A DNA stretch of 64,000 nucleotides, from contig SMMW01000559.1 in assembly GCA_004794655.1 (NCBI GenBank), forward strand, positions 1,860,001 to 1,924,000, given 5' to 3'. Of the stretch, positions 33,789-46,900 are shown piece after piece. Source of the DNA: Marisa cornuarietis (taxonomy: Eukaryota; Mollusca; Gastropoda; Architaenioglossa; Ampullariidae). The position numbers and the translations under genes were made by a program. A model generated the notes under the pieces. The model saw nothing but the letters and a program-made list of their open reading frames with translations. It ran no database searches and was not told the DNA's origin. The number at the start of each line of letters is the position of its first letter. Position 1 is the stretch's first letter.

Positions 33789-35798
33789 TTACTGGTCTTT
33801 TAAAGCCATCTCAAGCCAGTCATCTTCTCCATCTGAGGAGTCATTCTCCTCCTTCCTCAAGAGTCTGATGTACTTAACTTTTTCTTTCTTTGGCAAGCAG
33901 CGCTGGATGATGGAGTAAATGACACACCATACAGCTGCAATGACACTTCCGCCCCAGTAGAGTACAGAAGCTCCATATATGTTGAAGACTAGTCCTGACA
34001 CTGCCGAACCTGCTGCAAACCCAAGCCCAAAGTAAAACGAGGACAGAATGGAACGAATGCTACGATCTGTGGCAGGGGCTACATTAAATTCACTGTAACT
34101 CAATATTGCATACCAGAGAGCTGTATGGGTGAAGGAATTTGAAAGTTCCATAGGTAGCACTGCCCACGGCGTCCACAGGAACCCATAATACAAAAGCCGC
34201 AAGCTAAGCACCAACAAAGCCAGTGCAACCACCCAACCATTGCCTAATTTTCTGACCAGCTTACCACTCAGAAGCAGCATCGGTGTCTCAGCAAAGGCAG
34301 CCACTGACACACACAGACCCATAGTCAGCTCACTAGCTCCTAAATCCTGTAAGTGCCAGAACAGGAAGTTGTTAAAAGAGGCGTACAACATGCCTGCTAT
34401 AAAAAGTGTGAAGATAAACAGGAAGCCACGGCATTCACAGCAAATGATGCGAAATCCTTTCAAAACTTTGCTAACATATTTCTGCTTCAAGGGTGGTGGC
34501 ATGGGAAAGTAGAATGCAGTGGCAAATGTGAAGATGATAAAAATGCCAAAGATGTGGAAATGGAGGAGGAAATGATGCAGATGCAACACTTCGCATGGTG
34601 TGTAGTCCACAAGCATGGTCACCACAATTGGCACTAGTGCAAAAGCAAAGGAACCCCAGTAACGCTGTTGCCCATACTTCTCCATGTCATCAATCCTCTC
34701 CAAAAAATCAAACCATGCATCATCAGCAATCTTTTCAATGGGAGAACTGAAGAACTCACCAAAAATCACAATGAGCAAAATGACAAGGAATAAAAGAAGC
34801 TTCTTCTGTTCTAGCCCCGAAGCCAAGATGCTGAACCTTTCTTTCATAGTGTTCCATAAGGTGATATTTAGATTGCGTGCATGCCTGCTGTGTAAATGAC
34901 TTTCTGGCTCTTGTTGGTTTTGTGCTGCAGAAGCTTTGGCACTTTCAATGAGATTAATAAGATCTGAGATGGTTGTTAAATTTTTCTCTGGTTCAAGCTT
35001 TCTAATTATTTCAAATATCTTTTCTGGTGGAATGTCCTTGATGTCCTGAAAAGTATATCCTATACTTTTCAGACTCTTATCTATATTATTCAAGAGTACT
35101 CTCTCTTCTTCTGTGAGAACATGTGTAGGAGCATGCAGCTGATGGCTCCCCTCTGAACTTGGCACTGGAACTTGGGGACCTGGTCCTGAGCCACGAGATG
35201 CCATCTGGGTTGGCTCAGTAAAAAATGAGAAAAGTGTATCATTTGAAGCTTCCCTTGTGACACCAACTGGTGCTGATGTGTATGAAGGGGAGGTCTTAAT
35301 TATGCCTCCTCTCACTGTAGTGGGGAACTCTGAAGCCCCAGTAGTGTTACTTACAGGTGGCACTTGGCTGTGCCACCTGTTTCCACTTCCTTGATCCTGT
35401 ATCCCTTCTTGTAATGTGGGTGCAGAGATGTTGCCTTGCAAAGTACCATGATTATTCGCACTATCATTAAGATTCTGCTGGGCACAAGCTGGAAGCGTAC
35501 CCACCTTGTAGTAGACTGGTATAAAGGACAGGTACATGATGCCCATCATAAAGATGGAAAAACTGAGAACCAGTCGACGTTTGTTGTAAGTCACAGCACA
35601 TCGAGCCCAGAGAGGGGCCCAAACAAAACTTGTCAAGGTTTTTGCTGCCATAACAACTCCAGTTTCCCATGCACTCAATCCCACAAGACGAAAAAAAAGT
35701 GTGAGAAAAGGCAACAGAGAGGCTTTGGCTGCAGACAAAAAAACATAGAAAACGTTGCATATTGTGGAAGCTTTTGTGATGTTGACCACCTTCTCCAT
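33789..35798 (-). CDS. MFSD6: MFSD6-like major facilitator transporter
   Basis: This is a multi-pass membrane protein of the MFS_1_like/MFSD6 group; the substrate is unknown. The start is ATG at 35798 (MEKVVNITKAS); the frame extends 10 codons upstream, but only to GTG. An acceptor-like tgcacag lies just before the ATG on the minus strand, so a spliced 5' UTR is likely. The product is 669 aa, all in one exon, ending in TAA at 33789-33791. The first hydrophobic segments cover about residues 10-95. A polar loop of about 220 residues with Ser/Thr/Pro and several N-glycosylation-type sites (for example NNHGT, NLNIT) follows, then about nine to ten more membrane segments and a charged tail. A long loop between early membrane segments is a hallmark of MFSD6. 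It is intact, without stops or frameshifts. Orthology to MFSD6 rather than to an MFSD6-like paralogue is likely but not proved. Confidence 0.88.
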   Translation of the reverse strand: MEKVVNITKASTICNVFYVFLSAAKASLLPFLTLFFRLVGLSAWETGVVMAAKTLTSFVWAPLWARCAVTYNKRRLVLSFSIFMMGIMYLSFIPVYYKVGTLPACAQQNLNDSANNHGTLQGNISAPTLQEGIQDQGSGNRWHSQVPPVSNTTGASEFPTTVRGGIIKTSPSYTSAPVGVTREASNDTLFSFFTEPTQMASRGSGPGPQVPVPSSEGSHQLHAPTHVLTEEERVLLNNIDKSLKSIGYTFQDIKDIPPEKIFEIIRKLEPEKNLTTISDLINLIESAKASAAQNQQEPESHLHSRHARNLNITLWNTMKERFSILASGLEQKKLLLFLVILLIVIFGEFFSSPIEKIADDAWFDFLERIDDMEKYGQQRYWGSFAFALVPIVVTMLVDYTPCEVLHLHHFLLHFHIFGIFIIFTFATAFYFPMPPPLKQKYVSKVLKGFRIICCECRGFLFIFTLFIAGMLYASFNNFLFWHLQDLGASELTMGLCVSVAAFAETPMLLLSGKLVRKLGNGWVVALALLVLSLRLLYYGFLWTPWAVLPMELSNSFTHTALWYAILSYSEFNVAPATDRSIRSILSSFYFGLGFAAGSAVSGLVFNIYGASVLYWGGSVIAAVWCVIYSIIQRCLPKKEKVKYIRLLRKEENDSSDGEDDWLEMALKDQ

Positions 35799-37805
35799 AT
35801 TAGATGGCTGTGCAACAAAGCAGGTCACTTACAATGGTGATTGCTTCAAGAATAAAATGTCTTCAATATCTCCAACTGTATGAGTTTGTGAATTTTTATT
35901 TACTCCAAATGTTTCTGAAACAAAAAAAAACTATGAAAAAATCACAAAAAACACGGAAAAAAAAACAGTGATATGAAAACATTTTGTTTGAAAAAAAAAC
36001 ATTTTTAACAGACAATAATTTATTCCCATCCTCCTATATTTTTATAAAAAATTTTAATAAGTTACCACAAACAGTCATTTAACCTGTGAAATTTAAAGGA
36101 AATTACACACTGCTGATGCATCCACAAATACCATACTGAAATAATTACGTACAAGCAGATGATAAGGCCAGCTACAACTTTTTTCATACATCGACATTAT
36201 AATAATAACATTAATAAGCGTGTGATTTATATAGTGCATACTCATGCTCATAAGATGCATGCTCTTAGCCCTTGAGACATGGACAACATATGAAGGACGG
36301 AAGGATAACCAACAGTACCGATGACTAATAAAAGACAAATATGGAAATCAGGTAAACAGAACTAAGGATATCATGATTATATTCATCCAAAAGTACAGTA
36401 ACAAAGATCCACTTTAGCCTCAGATACACCAATTTTTATTATTATTATTTAGGGTGTCTGGATGATTTCTTGCAAGCAATTAATGTTGCTTGCCCTAACT
36501 CATGTTCAAGTGGAAAAAACTGATTGTATCACTTCTAATTTTGGGTTTTCTACTGTTTTTATTTTGCTTTGCATTTTGTGTATTTCTTTCTTCTGCATTT
36601 CTTGTTTGCTGATGACTGATGAACTAATGGCAACAGTTGTGGCCTCAAATTTGATCTAGTTCTGATCCTGCCACTAGCCACAGAATAAGCAGTTTCATTC
36701 ACATACACCTAAGGCAAGACCTGCAATTGGTGCAAGCTAATTTTTCCTGCTGTGACCAATTTAATCTGTCATCTCAACATCCAACACCTGTAGCCTTGAT
36801 CCTCAATGGCAAAAATAAGTAAAAACCGTCTTCCTATACAAATATGCCACTTTAAGGACTTTTCAACAGCTTAATACAAAATGCTTCTTCTATGAAAGCA
36901 AACTGTCTTGCTTCTAAGTATTGTAATATAATTGTAAGTAACATAAAATTTCTTCTCAGCAGGGTTAATATAACGACCTGCAACAAAGTGCCCAGCAGCA
37001 AGAGCTAGGTTTGTAGAATGGCTGATCACATAGGCGTTCTTTTTGCTTTACTTTCAAAATAGATCCGTTTAAAAGAAGTGGTTTGCCACTCACCAGTAGG
37101 TAAAATAAAATTAGCAACAATACTTTCAAGAAATCCCTCCCCTCCAGTTTGCTACTTGACGATCACAGATGGAGAGGCGTCATTTAAATCTATTATTGTC
37201 CGGATGTAAGCACACCTGCGCTATTCTGCGACTTTCAGTCACATAGTTTTCAGTCATCAGCATCTTCTCGATGCACAGGTGCAGCGTGGCATGTTGCGGC
37301 AACACATGGTGGAGCACAGTATGGCTTGCTGATCGTTCAAAACCTATGTGCGCAGCGTTATGTTCATCACATCATGCTTGTTGTATCGACTGTAGTTTAC
37401 GCGACAATTCAACGCGGTAATAAAAGTAACACTGCTACCCACGTACAAAGTAATGAACCTTTGTATTCTGTACAAAATATGCACAGCACTGTTTCATAGC
37501 ATTAACCAAAAACATGCGCAAAACTAACAAAAACTAATCACGTCTACGCAAACCTGTTGCTCGCGTTTCCCATGTCGGCTGCTCGCTTCTGCCGGAAAGT
37601 GTAAGTTTCACATCGCGGATGTGGTTGTCAAAATTATCATCGATGTAGAAATATATAACAATTTTACGTACACTTTGTATCGTGTTTCGCAATTATGAGA
37701 TGGTTTAGTTAATAGCTTTTTGTAACCTTGAGATGATTTAAAGTTTACGTTTGCGACAATACTGACAATATTTGCCAGCGTGTACAGACGCGAAAAAAAA
37801 AAAAA
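35799..37805. promoter_or_regulatory. Head-to-head region between MFSD6-like and PDXDC1
   Basis: The two genes start about 2 kb apart on opposite strands, so this interval should hold both promoters and the transporter's 5' UTR. On the minus strand a good donor (CTACTG then gtgagt) at about 37093 and the acceptor at about 35810 would define a 5' UTR intron of the transporter. No TATA box is obvious. The intron part (35820-37090) is AT-rich and otherwise empty. Confidence 0.4.
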
Positions 37806-37985
37806 ATGGCAGTGGCGTCGCCAAGAGAAGCTGTTTCTCCTACCGTGGAGACAGATGTTAATTATGAAAGGAGTCTTGATATGCAAAGAGGAATTTCGGA
37901 AGAGAAGATTAGCTTGCCTGTTAAAGCACAATTCGGCGAAGTTCAAGAGCCTGCCTCAAATTATTACGATGGTAGTTTTTTACCT
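37806..37985 (+). CDS. PDXDC1: PDXDC1 exon 1
   Basis: The ATG follows an A-rich run (A at -3, G at +4). Sixty codons, polar and variable, end in phase 0 at gtgagt. Confidence 0.8.
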
Positions 37986-40900
37986 GTGAGTATCAAACCG
38001 GACGTAACTCCCTACAAAATAGGTACCGTAGTGCAGTATGAACATACAAATAGCCCTTCTGTAATTGTACCTGTATGTACGAAAGTGCTTTGTGCGCGTT
38101 TTGTTTGTTTGTTTGTTTGTTATAGAAAACAAACCATGAAGTGTTTCTGAATTCTGTATTGTGATAATTTTTCTCCGTAGCCGCTTATATTGTCTGCATC
38201 TACAGTTTCATAATAATAGTTGTTGTTGTTTTTTTTAAAAACGCCTGACCTTCACAAAGAAGCTTTCAGTGCAACTCAACAGTTTCCTAAGCGAAATGTC
38301 AAGACATAGAACATGTTATCTGAAGTATAGTTGTGCTGGTCATGTGAGACAAGGTATTTTGTGAGGACAGTGATTATCGCTACCTTTATGTCCCCCCACC
38401 CTCCAAACCCGCAAAGAAGTCAGATGACAGTTTATGGTAATTCACAAGAAAGATAACTTCCAAAATATTCAGACTGCAGATATGAAAAGACTATACGATT
38501 GCATATTATATGGCTGCAAAGAGCTCTTTGCATGTCTCCTAAGGGAGCTGGTCATTTTGCCCCAGAACTATATATTTGACTCAATATGTTGGGCGATATG
38601 GCCCTAGGATAAAATGACTGGTGACCCTCCTTAGTCTCAAACACTTCCTCTACAGTTTGCATTTGCGAATGCAAACATCTGTATAGCATAACGGCATTGT
38701 CACAACCGTATTGAATGAGCTGTATTTTAGCTCAGTTGCTTCATACATCCATATTGAATGAGTGAAGAATAGAAAAAGTAGCTCTGTTAATTGGATAATT
38801 TTTATATGAATATTTTTTTGAATATCTGAAGATAACAAACAGCATATTCAGATAATTGCTTCTTGTTTCAGAGGATGTTCAACCCATTGATGTCGGATGT
38901 AGAGGAGAGGGTGTTGAAGACAACTGCAATTCTGGATAGTATTAACAAGTAAAGATTTCATATCTGTATATTTTCATAACAAATAACATTGTTTTATATT
39001 GCTGTGCTCACTGTTTTCATTTTTACTATAAAAAGAAAGTTGAGAGGTAGCATATTCTGAAACATCAAAGCATGCATAACTTTGATCACCAGCTCATGTG
39101 AATGTATATTCTAGGCAAAAGCTCTCTATCAGGAATAACTGATTAGATTTTTCCAGCCAGTTCAGAGGATCAAAAGTAAGGGAGAGGGTGAAATAATATA
39201 ATACAGTCCTTCTGCATGGCTTTTGTGTCAGGATGTAATTTTTGAAAATAAATTTTGTGCTGTGATACATAATTTCTTGCACAGTGTATCATAAGCAGAG
39301 TGGAATAATCAACATTAGGTTTTAAGGGAAATATTTTATTTTGCTTAACATTTTCACAATCGTTCAAATATGGTAGAATCAGAATTTTTAGATGATTCTG
39401 TTGTTACGTATTTGAAATATGTATGACATAGCCCACTGCATAAATTTATTTCAAGTTGATGTAAACAGGCAAATGGAAGAAGAGAGAAAGGAAAGAATAC
39501 GAAGACGGCTCACTGCTCACATTCCAGAGGCATTGTTAGGAGGGTAAGACAAAAGCATTACCTTTTCAGATGCAAGGCAAATTCTTTTTTTGTTCTAAAT
39601 GTTTTAAATCAACAACAGATGCTGCTCTTTTTTTAACCTGAATGTCAGCCAGATGTTTGAACAGGTACATGCATGGAGAGTCAAAATTGGAATAGAACCC
39701 TTAACCTTGATTGAATCTGAAGCTCATTGTTTAATATTGCCCTATGTTTGACATAGAATCTGTAGACAGCAGAAATATAAGCTTCAGTGTGTATTCTAGT
39801 GGAGAGACAAGAGAATCTGTGATGATGAAACTGGAGCAGCTTATTTTCTTTGAAGAAATTGAGGGCACCGATGAAATCTGCTTGCAGTAAGTTTCCATTA
39901 TTGTGTTTTTTTTAAATAATTGACTTTCTTTAATTTCCTATCTTTTCACATTTAAGAAGGCAGATGGTCATCTATAACATTGTTTTACTTCCCTACAGCT
40001 TAAGTCTGCTCTTGAAATTATAATTTAAATAAATTTGACACATTTTCTTTTTTACACTGTTTTAATTTTTTGTTTCTTTGCATTCTTCCACACCATTTGC
40101 CATGTGGCATCTTTCATAATAGCTGTCTTTTAGAAAAGTCACATGCTAAATGATCATAGGGTTGGAAAACTCCAAGTGGTTTCAGCATGTCTAGTGGTTA
40201 ACATGTGGAAGGTGGAGCCTAATTGTCATCTTCTGCTGCATTTCACTAGCCATGATATGTTCAGTAATCAGTTGCTGCTGGGTAGAATTTTCTAAATGTT
40301 GGTCAAAGCAAGCTTCAGACTGGATACCTTCTCTAAAGCTAAGTGCACTAACTGCTTTCATGACTGCTAGGGAGCATGTGCGCCTCCAAGAACTGGATGA
40401 CATTGGACAAACATCAGTCATTGCCAGCAGCCTCAAATCCTATCTGAGCACTCTAGAGGAACCAGAATTGAAACGTGTGACCAACAAGATATCTTCCGAC
40501 AGCCAGCTGTGGCTGTCTAGGCTGTTCAGGTAAGTGATCCAGATGGGAATCAAACCATTTGCAGAGTACATCTTTTTTAGATTTTTCTTGCAGTGACAAC
40601 TGTTGCTTTTGCTACTTTTGTTTGCATACATATATGTTGTTAAGACTATGTGCTTCATTGTGTACGTGTGTGTCTCCATGCCTGTACACACCCTGTGTAT
40701 GCATGCGCAACCTCTTGTTCTTTTGTTGTTGTTGTTGTTGTTTTTTTGGGGGGGTTGTTGTCATTTTATGTTTTTTAGCCCCAACACATGAAGAATTGGT
40801 GCATTATTTTCTTTTTTTAGTCACCTTTGATTACTTTATAAACTGAAAAGTCCTGTGGCAACTTAAAATTGCCTGACACTTTCAAAAATGAGAAAGTTTG

Positions 40901-43900
40901 AATCTATATGTGACCTGACACCTATTATTAAGTTGGGAGGTCCTGTGATAATTTGCAGGTTCTATTTAAAAATTATAGACTAACCATCGAGAATTGTGCT
41001 CATGAACACAAAACATAATTATACTTAACCACATCAAACAGGAGTTTCTTTGGCAATGCAGGAAGTGCTCTTTTGTTTTGTGAGGTTACTTGTTACTTTT
41101 TATACAATATCAGTTACTAATTAATTAGTTGTTATAGATAAGCACCTTTAGTTTTTTTTTTAAGTAAGAAATTGAGATCAATTGATTAGCTGGCTCACAT
41201 GCTATTCACAGGTTTGGTGACTCTTGTGTGCTGTATCATGATGATGAACGAGAAGGATTGGTACGGGTATGTCGACTTGCTCTCTGTCATCGGTACCCAA
41301 AGTATGTCACAGATGGATTTGATGCTCTTTACTCTCGCCCACCTGTTATTTACCTCAGTGCAGCAGCTCGCCCAGGACTTGGCTACTACCTTTGTCTCCA
41401 GGTAAGAGGGTTGAGCTTGTGCATAAATGTTAACTAGTGTTTGGCTGGTGTTGTCATATGGTAGCTATTCTTCTTATTCCTTATTCCTTTTCGCCCCCAG
41501 TGGAGCATAGGGCCACAACTACACCACGCCAGCGAACCCGGTTTTGGGCCTCCCTCCCCAGTTTGGCCCATGTCATTCCAGCTGCCTCCACCTCGCCATG
41601 GACCGATCTTCTCTATGTCTGTCTGGGTCTCCCAACCCTGCGCCTCCCCTGTGGGTTCCAGTCCAGAGCTTGTCATGTTAGATTTTCAGCCGGCTTTCAC
41701 AGGGTGTGACCGATCTAGCCCCACTTTCACTTCTTGATGTCTTGGGCTGGCAGGTTTTTGGTTGGCTCTCTCTCACAGGTATGCATTGGAGATCTTCTCG
41801 GGCCATCTGATGTTGAAAATGTGGCGCAGACATCTGTTGATGAATGTTTGAATCTTGTTGGTGATGGTGTTTGTCACACGCCATGTCTCAGACCCACATA
41901 GAAGGACAGATTTTATGTTCGTATGAAAGATGCGGATCTTAGTATGCTGAGATAATGCCTTGGAATTTCAGATGGGTCACAGGATGTGGAATGCTTGCCT
42001 GGCTTTATTTATTCTGCTTCTTACATCATCTGCACCTCCATCCTTGGTGACTATGCTGCCTAAGTAGGTGAAGCGGTCAGTCTCTGTAATACATTGTAGT
42101 TGAAGTGGGGCTTCTTGTTTGTTGTTAATCTACATTACCTCTGTCTTCTTGATGTTGATTGTCAGGCCAGTTGTCACTGCTTCTTCTAAGAGCCGAGTGA
42201 GCTTTGTCTGTGCATGTTGTTGCTTGTAGGACAACAGGCTGATGTCGTCTGCAACGTCAAGATCCTCAAGTTGCATGGCAATGGTCCATTGAATGCCTGT
42301 GTTGCTGTTAGAGGTTCTTCTCATGATCCAGTCCACTCCAGCATACCAGAGATGGGAAGAGTAAGAGCCCTCAGGGTGGTATTTATTCATTGACTGTATG
42401 TAGAATTGTTCACCTTGGCTTGTACCACTGTGTGCTGTGGCCACAGTGTTGTCGGGTCACCAAGTAATCGTTAAAGACATAATATCCCTGGACTGGGACA
42501 GCACTCAGTATCAGTGTTGCCAAAGGAGTAGTTGTTTTCCCTGACATGGAAGGTAGACTGAGTCGGAAGGTGATGATGGACAGTTGGACAGAATGAGGGG
42601 TGAGGCATCAGTATACCATGACTGTCAGCTGCAGACCTGTTACTCCACTCATCGCAAGCATGGACTTACATCATGGCAGGCCTTAGGAAGGACTTGCATT
42701 ACGAGCAATTCATTAGGACCACCAGAGATAAATTAGCGTTGTGTGTGTATGCAAGAGTGGATGGTTGTCATTACAGGTGATGACAGCAGTATAGCATTGG
42801 AAGTATGGATAGTACTGGGACCCCATGTATGTAGCAATGTTTTCATAACCTGTATGTTTTTCATAAATCTGTTTCAAACGTTAAGTCTTTTGTTCAGGAA
42901 AGAGGGCTCATGAGCCGAGTCTTATTATTTTAACTCACTGACATATGAACATTGTAACATTTCCCCTGCAGTATTATAATAACGTGAGGAGTCAGAGTCT
43001 TTCTATAACTGACACTTATGTGTCCATTTCCCCAGGGCCAACGTCTTGTGCTTGAAAGTACAGTAACATTGTAACAGATGGAAAGGACTACTTGTTGATG
43101 TTGTCATGGATAGTACAACTCTACAGTGACATTTTTTTAACTAATTGCATGCCATCAGACCATTCTTTTTATTTCAGACTTTAGAAATGATATGCCTGAA
43201 AAAGTTATCTGTAAACTCCCACAAAATAAGCTTTTAAGAATCTCCGTTTGAGATCATGTTGACTTCTCTTCAGCCTGTTCAGAAGTTTTGTTTCTTTTCT
43301 TATTCCATATTTATTATACTTTCTTATACAAATGTTTTTATACCCTGAAGAATGTGTCAGCACATTTGCAAAATCTATTTCACAGACTGATTCAGAGTGT
43401 TTTCTCTTTTTATGCCAGCTGGGCCTTCCACTTTCCTGCATTTGTACAGTCCCCTGTAACACAATGTTTGGAGCCAGCAGTAAAATGGTGAAAAGCCTTT
43501 TATCATCATCAGATAAGGGAAAACATACCATTTTGTACTATACTGCACTTAAGTGTTCTTTGCATAGTTAAAAGGCAGTTGTCCTTTTCTTGTGCTGATT
43601 TAAGAAATGAAGCATAAAGACAACTTTTATGCACAGGATCAGAGGAAAAAAGCACATTGAGACCAGTAGTTTTGGATAGGCAATTTGTTTTAATGAAAGT
43701 GTATGGTTTGTATATATAAATATATATATTAATTTTAGTAACTTTTTTGCACCTTTCCTTCCATTTATTTGTGCCACTGTTGACATTTTCACACAACTTT
43801 ATTTCAGCCTGGCACATTCATAGAGGTAAATAAACATTCTGTAGGAATCATGATTGCATCACTCAAGTATTAATGGGATTGATTCTAGTTCTTAAACTAT

Positions 43901-46900
43901 CCCTGCTCTAGGTGTTGCACCAACAGCAAAATTCAAAGTATCAAAATACTTCTTAAATAAATGATTAAAGTACTAAAACAGTTAAAGCTTTTAGCAGACC
44001 TCATAAAATCTGAGCCCAAGTTATTTGCTGCTTTATCTTAATGTAATAAGACTTTCCTTGAGTAGGATGTGGCTGTTCTGGAGAAGCTGATACAAGATGA
44101 CATCGCTGCAGCAAAAACTCCTGTATTGTTGCTGGCATTTGCAGGTGTGCGCCTGATAGGTTGTCTGTTTGATCCTTTTTTTAATCTTCTTTGATTTATA
44201 CTGTCTGAAACTGTATAACTCGGACATTTACCTGTTAAGCTTAAGGTCTACAGAATTATGTTGTCTAATTCAGATTGCCTGATGGAACATTAAAATGTAA
44301 TACAGTAAAACCTCCTCATTAAGACCTTCTGTGTTGATTTAAACAGATGTGTTTCGCTGTGTAAACATCATCTGTATTACATCTACCTCCCCAACACAAC
44401 TTATGACTGAAAATTTGTGCACTCCTACAACTTTTTTTTTTCAAAATTTACATTTTACACACGCACCATCTTACTTTTTCTTTTTTTTAAAAAAGGCTGC
44501 TTGACAATATATTCAGTGAACAAATCTTACAATGGTTCTCTTTTATCATTTTTTAAAGCCTTTACCTTCATTTATTCTTTAGTTTGAAGGTTTATGTTAA
44601 ATGTATATGCAGATGTTTGGTTAACATCAAACAAGTGATGCTGCTAGGGCATTCATTTAGCCTGGGCATGGGTCAATTGGACTTTCGGTGTTGGGATGAT
44701 GTGGTCTTACATGGAACGATATGGTCATGGCAGGGTTAATTCAAATCAAGCAAGAGGTGAATAACTGGGCCAATTTGGTATTGACTCGAAATGACTGGTC
44801 CCGGTTCATTGTTATCTCTTTGTTTACCAACGCAGTTGATTGTGCTTCATTAACGACCTTTTGGAGAACTCCTGTGTTTATAAAAATAAACACAACTATC
44901 ACTCACTGACTTGTATCCCAATGTGGTCAGAAAGATGGAAAATCATGTCAGTACAGAACCTACACATCCTCTCCATCCCAGCTTTCAGCTACTACCTTCT
45001 GGCAAATGATACAAACTGCCACTTGCACAAAGAAATGCATACCAGAGGTCCTTCGTGCCAGCAACCAAATAAGAGGCTCATGGACTCGTAAGATTATGTT
45101 GTATTATATTGTATTTTTTTTGCATTATTTTGTTTAGCTTAGCATTATTTCACGAAAGGGGGTGCATATATGTGTCTGTGTGATCAGCTTGTGACATGTT
45201 TGTAAGTTTTAATGCATGAACCAAAGAAATTTCTGTCCTGTACTGTCATGAACTTCCTGCGGACACGCGCACTCTTTCTAATAAACAACACGAGATCGCT
45301 TCAGTTCAGGACGTCCCTTCCCAGACAAAATACTTTTTATACAAAACGTCAAGAGAAATAGTTCAAATAGTTCCTCTGTTTTTTTCTTTTGGATTTGAAA
45401 GGCCTGCTCCAGGCTGTCCAGCTGACATTGCCGCTGATCTCGTTCCCTTTTTAGCTTGTCCACCTGCTGTTCCAGCTGAGTCAGGTGCTGCTGAGCATGA
45501 AGTGACAGATCTTTCTTCCAATCTGATGACGTCCACTGTTTCTGCTCCTCTGGCATGTTAGATGATAAAAGACAGCCTTCTGAAGTAGGTGACACCTGCC
45601 TAATACTGACATCATTTATGTTCTCTTTTGCTTCTTTCCTGGCAGCCTCTAGCTGTTCTGTTAGATTCTGTTTGTCTTTCAACAGCTGTCTGTTCTCTTG
45701 GTCGAATTTCTCCAAGTCAGAGCGCAGCAGATTGTGGCTTGCTTGAGCCTTTTCACTTTCTTCTTTCTGTTTATAGTGTGACAGTTTACTTTCAAGACTG
45801 ATGATTGCCCTTTCTTTAACCTGCAGGTCTTGCCTGAGCTTAGTTTGTTTTTTTGTTTTTTTGCAGCTCCTCACATGTTTCGGACAGTGTTTTGTTCTCT
45901 CGTTCTAGCTGTGCACACATTGTTCTCTCTTCATCAGTTTTTTTCTTTTAATTCTGCAAGACCACTTCAATACTTTCAAGTTGACACTGTTTTTGGTCTC
46001 TGTCTTTTTTTCAGCCGCTCAAACTGTGCCTCAAGTTGTGATATCTTTTGAAGTGCTGCTGGAGGAAGGCCATCCTTCCATTTATCTGCAGCCTAGCTCA
46101 TTGTAAATTCTTTTTAGCACTTCACGTACACATTCAAAAAAACATTTCCAAAGATTAGCAGATGTACCAGTTTTCAAACTTCCCTCACTGACTACCAGTA
46201 TGTGACTGCACTTGTGATTCTTGTAAAGCCCTTTCTTTCTCCTTAAGTCCAGCTTTGAGGTCATTTAGAGCCTATGTTTTAAGGGATAACTGCTCAGTCA
46301 GTCCTTCAGCCATGCTCTCGGCATCATCTAGGTCCATCTGAAGCATATCCAGCTTGACCTGCATCTGCAGGCATAAGTCCACAGCTCTCTGCAGTTCAGC
46401 CTTCAAAGCCTCCTTCTGCTTCTCGGATTCACCTGTTTTATCTTCAGCCTTTAGTTTCTGTTCATTCATCTCCTGTAATGTTGCCTCCAGTTTCTCATAT
46501 TTGTCTTGGACAGCCTGGCAGTTCTGGCTTGATTCCTTAACAGTGCCATCCAGGCTGGCTTGCAGATTCTTAGCCTCTTCAGTCTTAGCTGCAAGAGCAG
46601 CCTGCAATTGTTGGGTCTTTTCAGACAGAGTTGTCCACAAGGCGTTATTCTCTTCTTCTCTTTGTTCAAGTTTACTTTCCTTATTTGCCAATTCCAGGTT
46701 TAGATTATGCAGCTGAAGCTGAAGTTCTGAGCATTGCTCCTGCCTGCTGGCCAGCAAACTCTGACTGCTTTGATTTTGCTGCATCAGGAGGTGGTGGTCA
46801 GCAGAAAGCTGGGTCAACTCAGTGTTAATCTGCTCCAGTTTGCCTCCAATCTCCAAAAGGTGATTCTCTTTTTCTACTAATGCTGCTCATAGTTCTTTTT

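Noticed and set aside
35436..35840. Plus-strand frame opposite the MFSD6-like gene
   Set aside because: Shadow of the transporter coding sequence.
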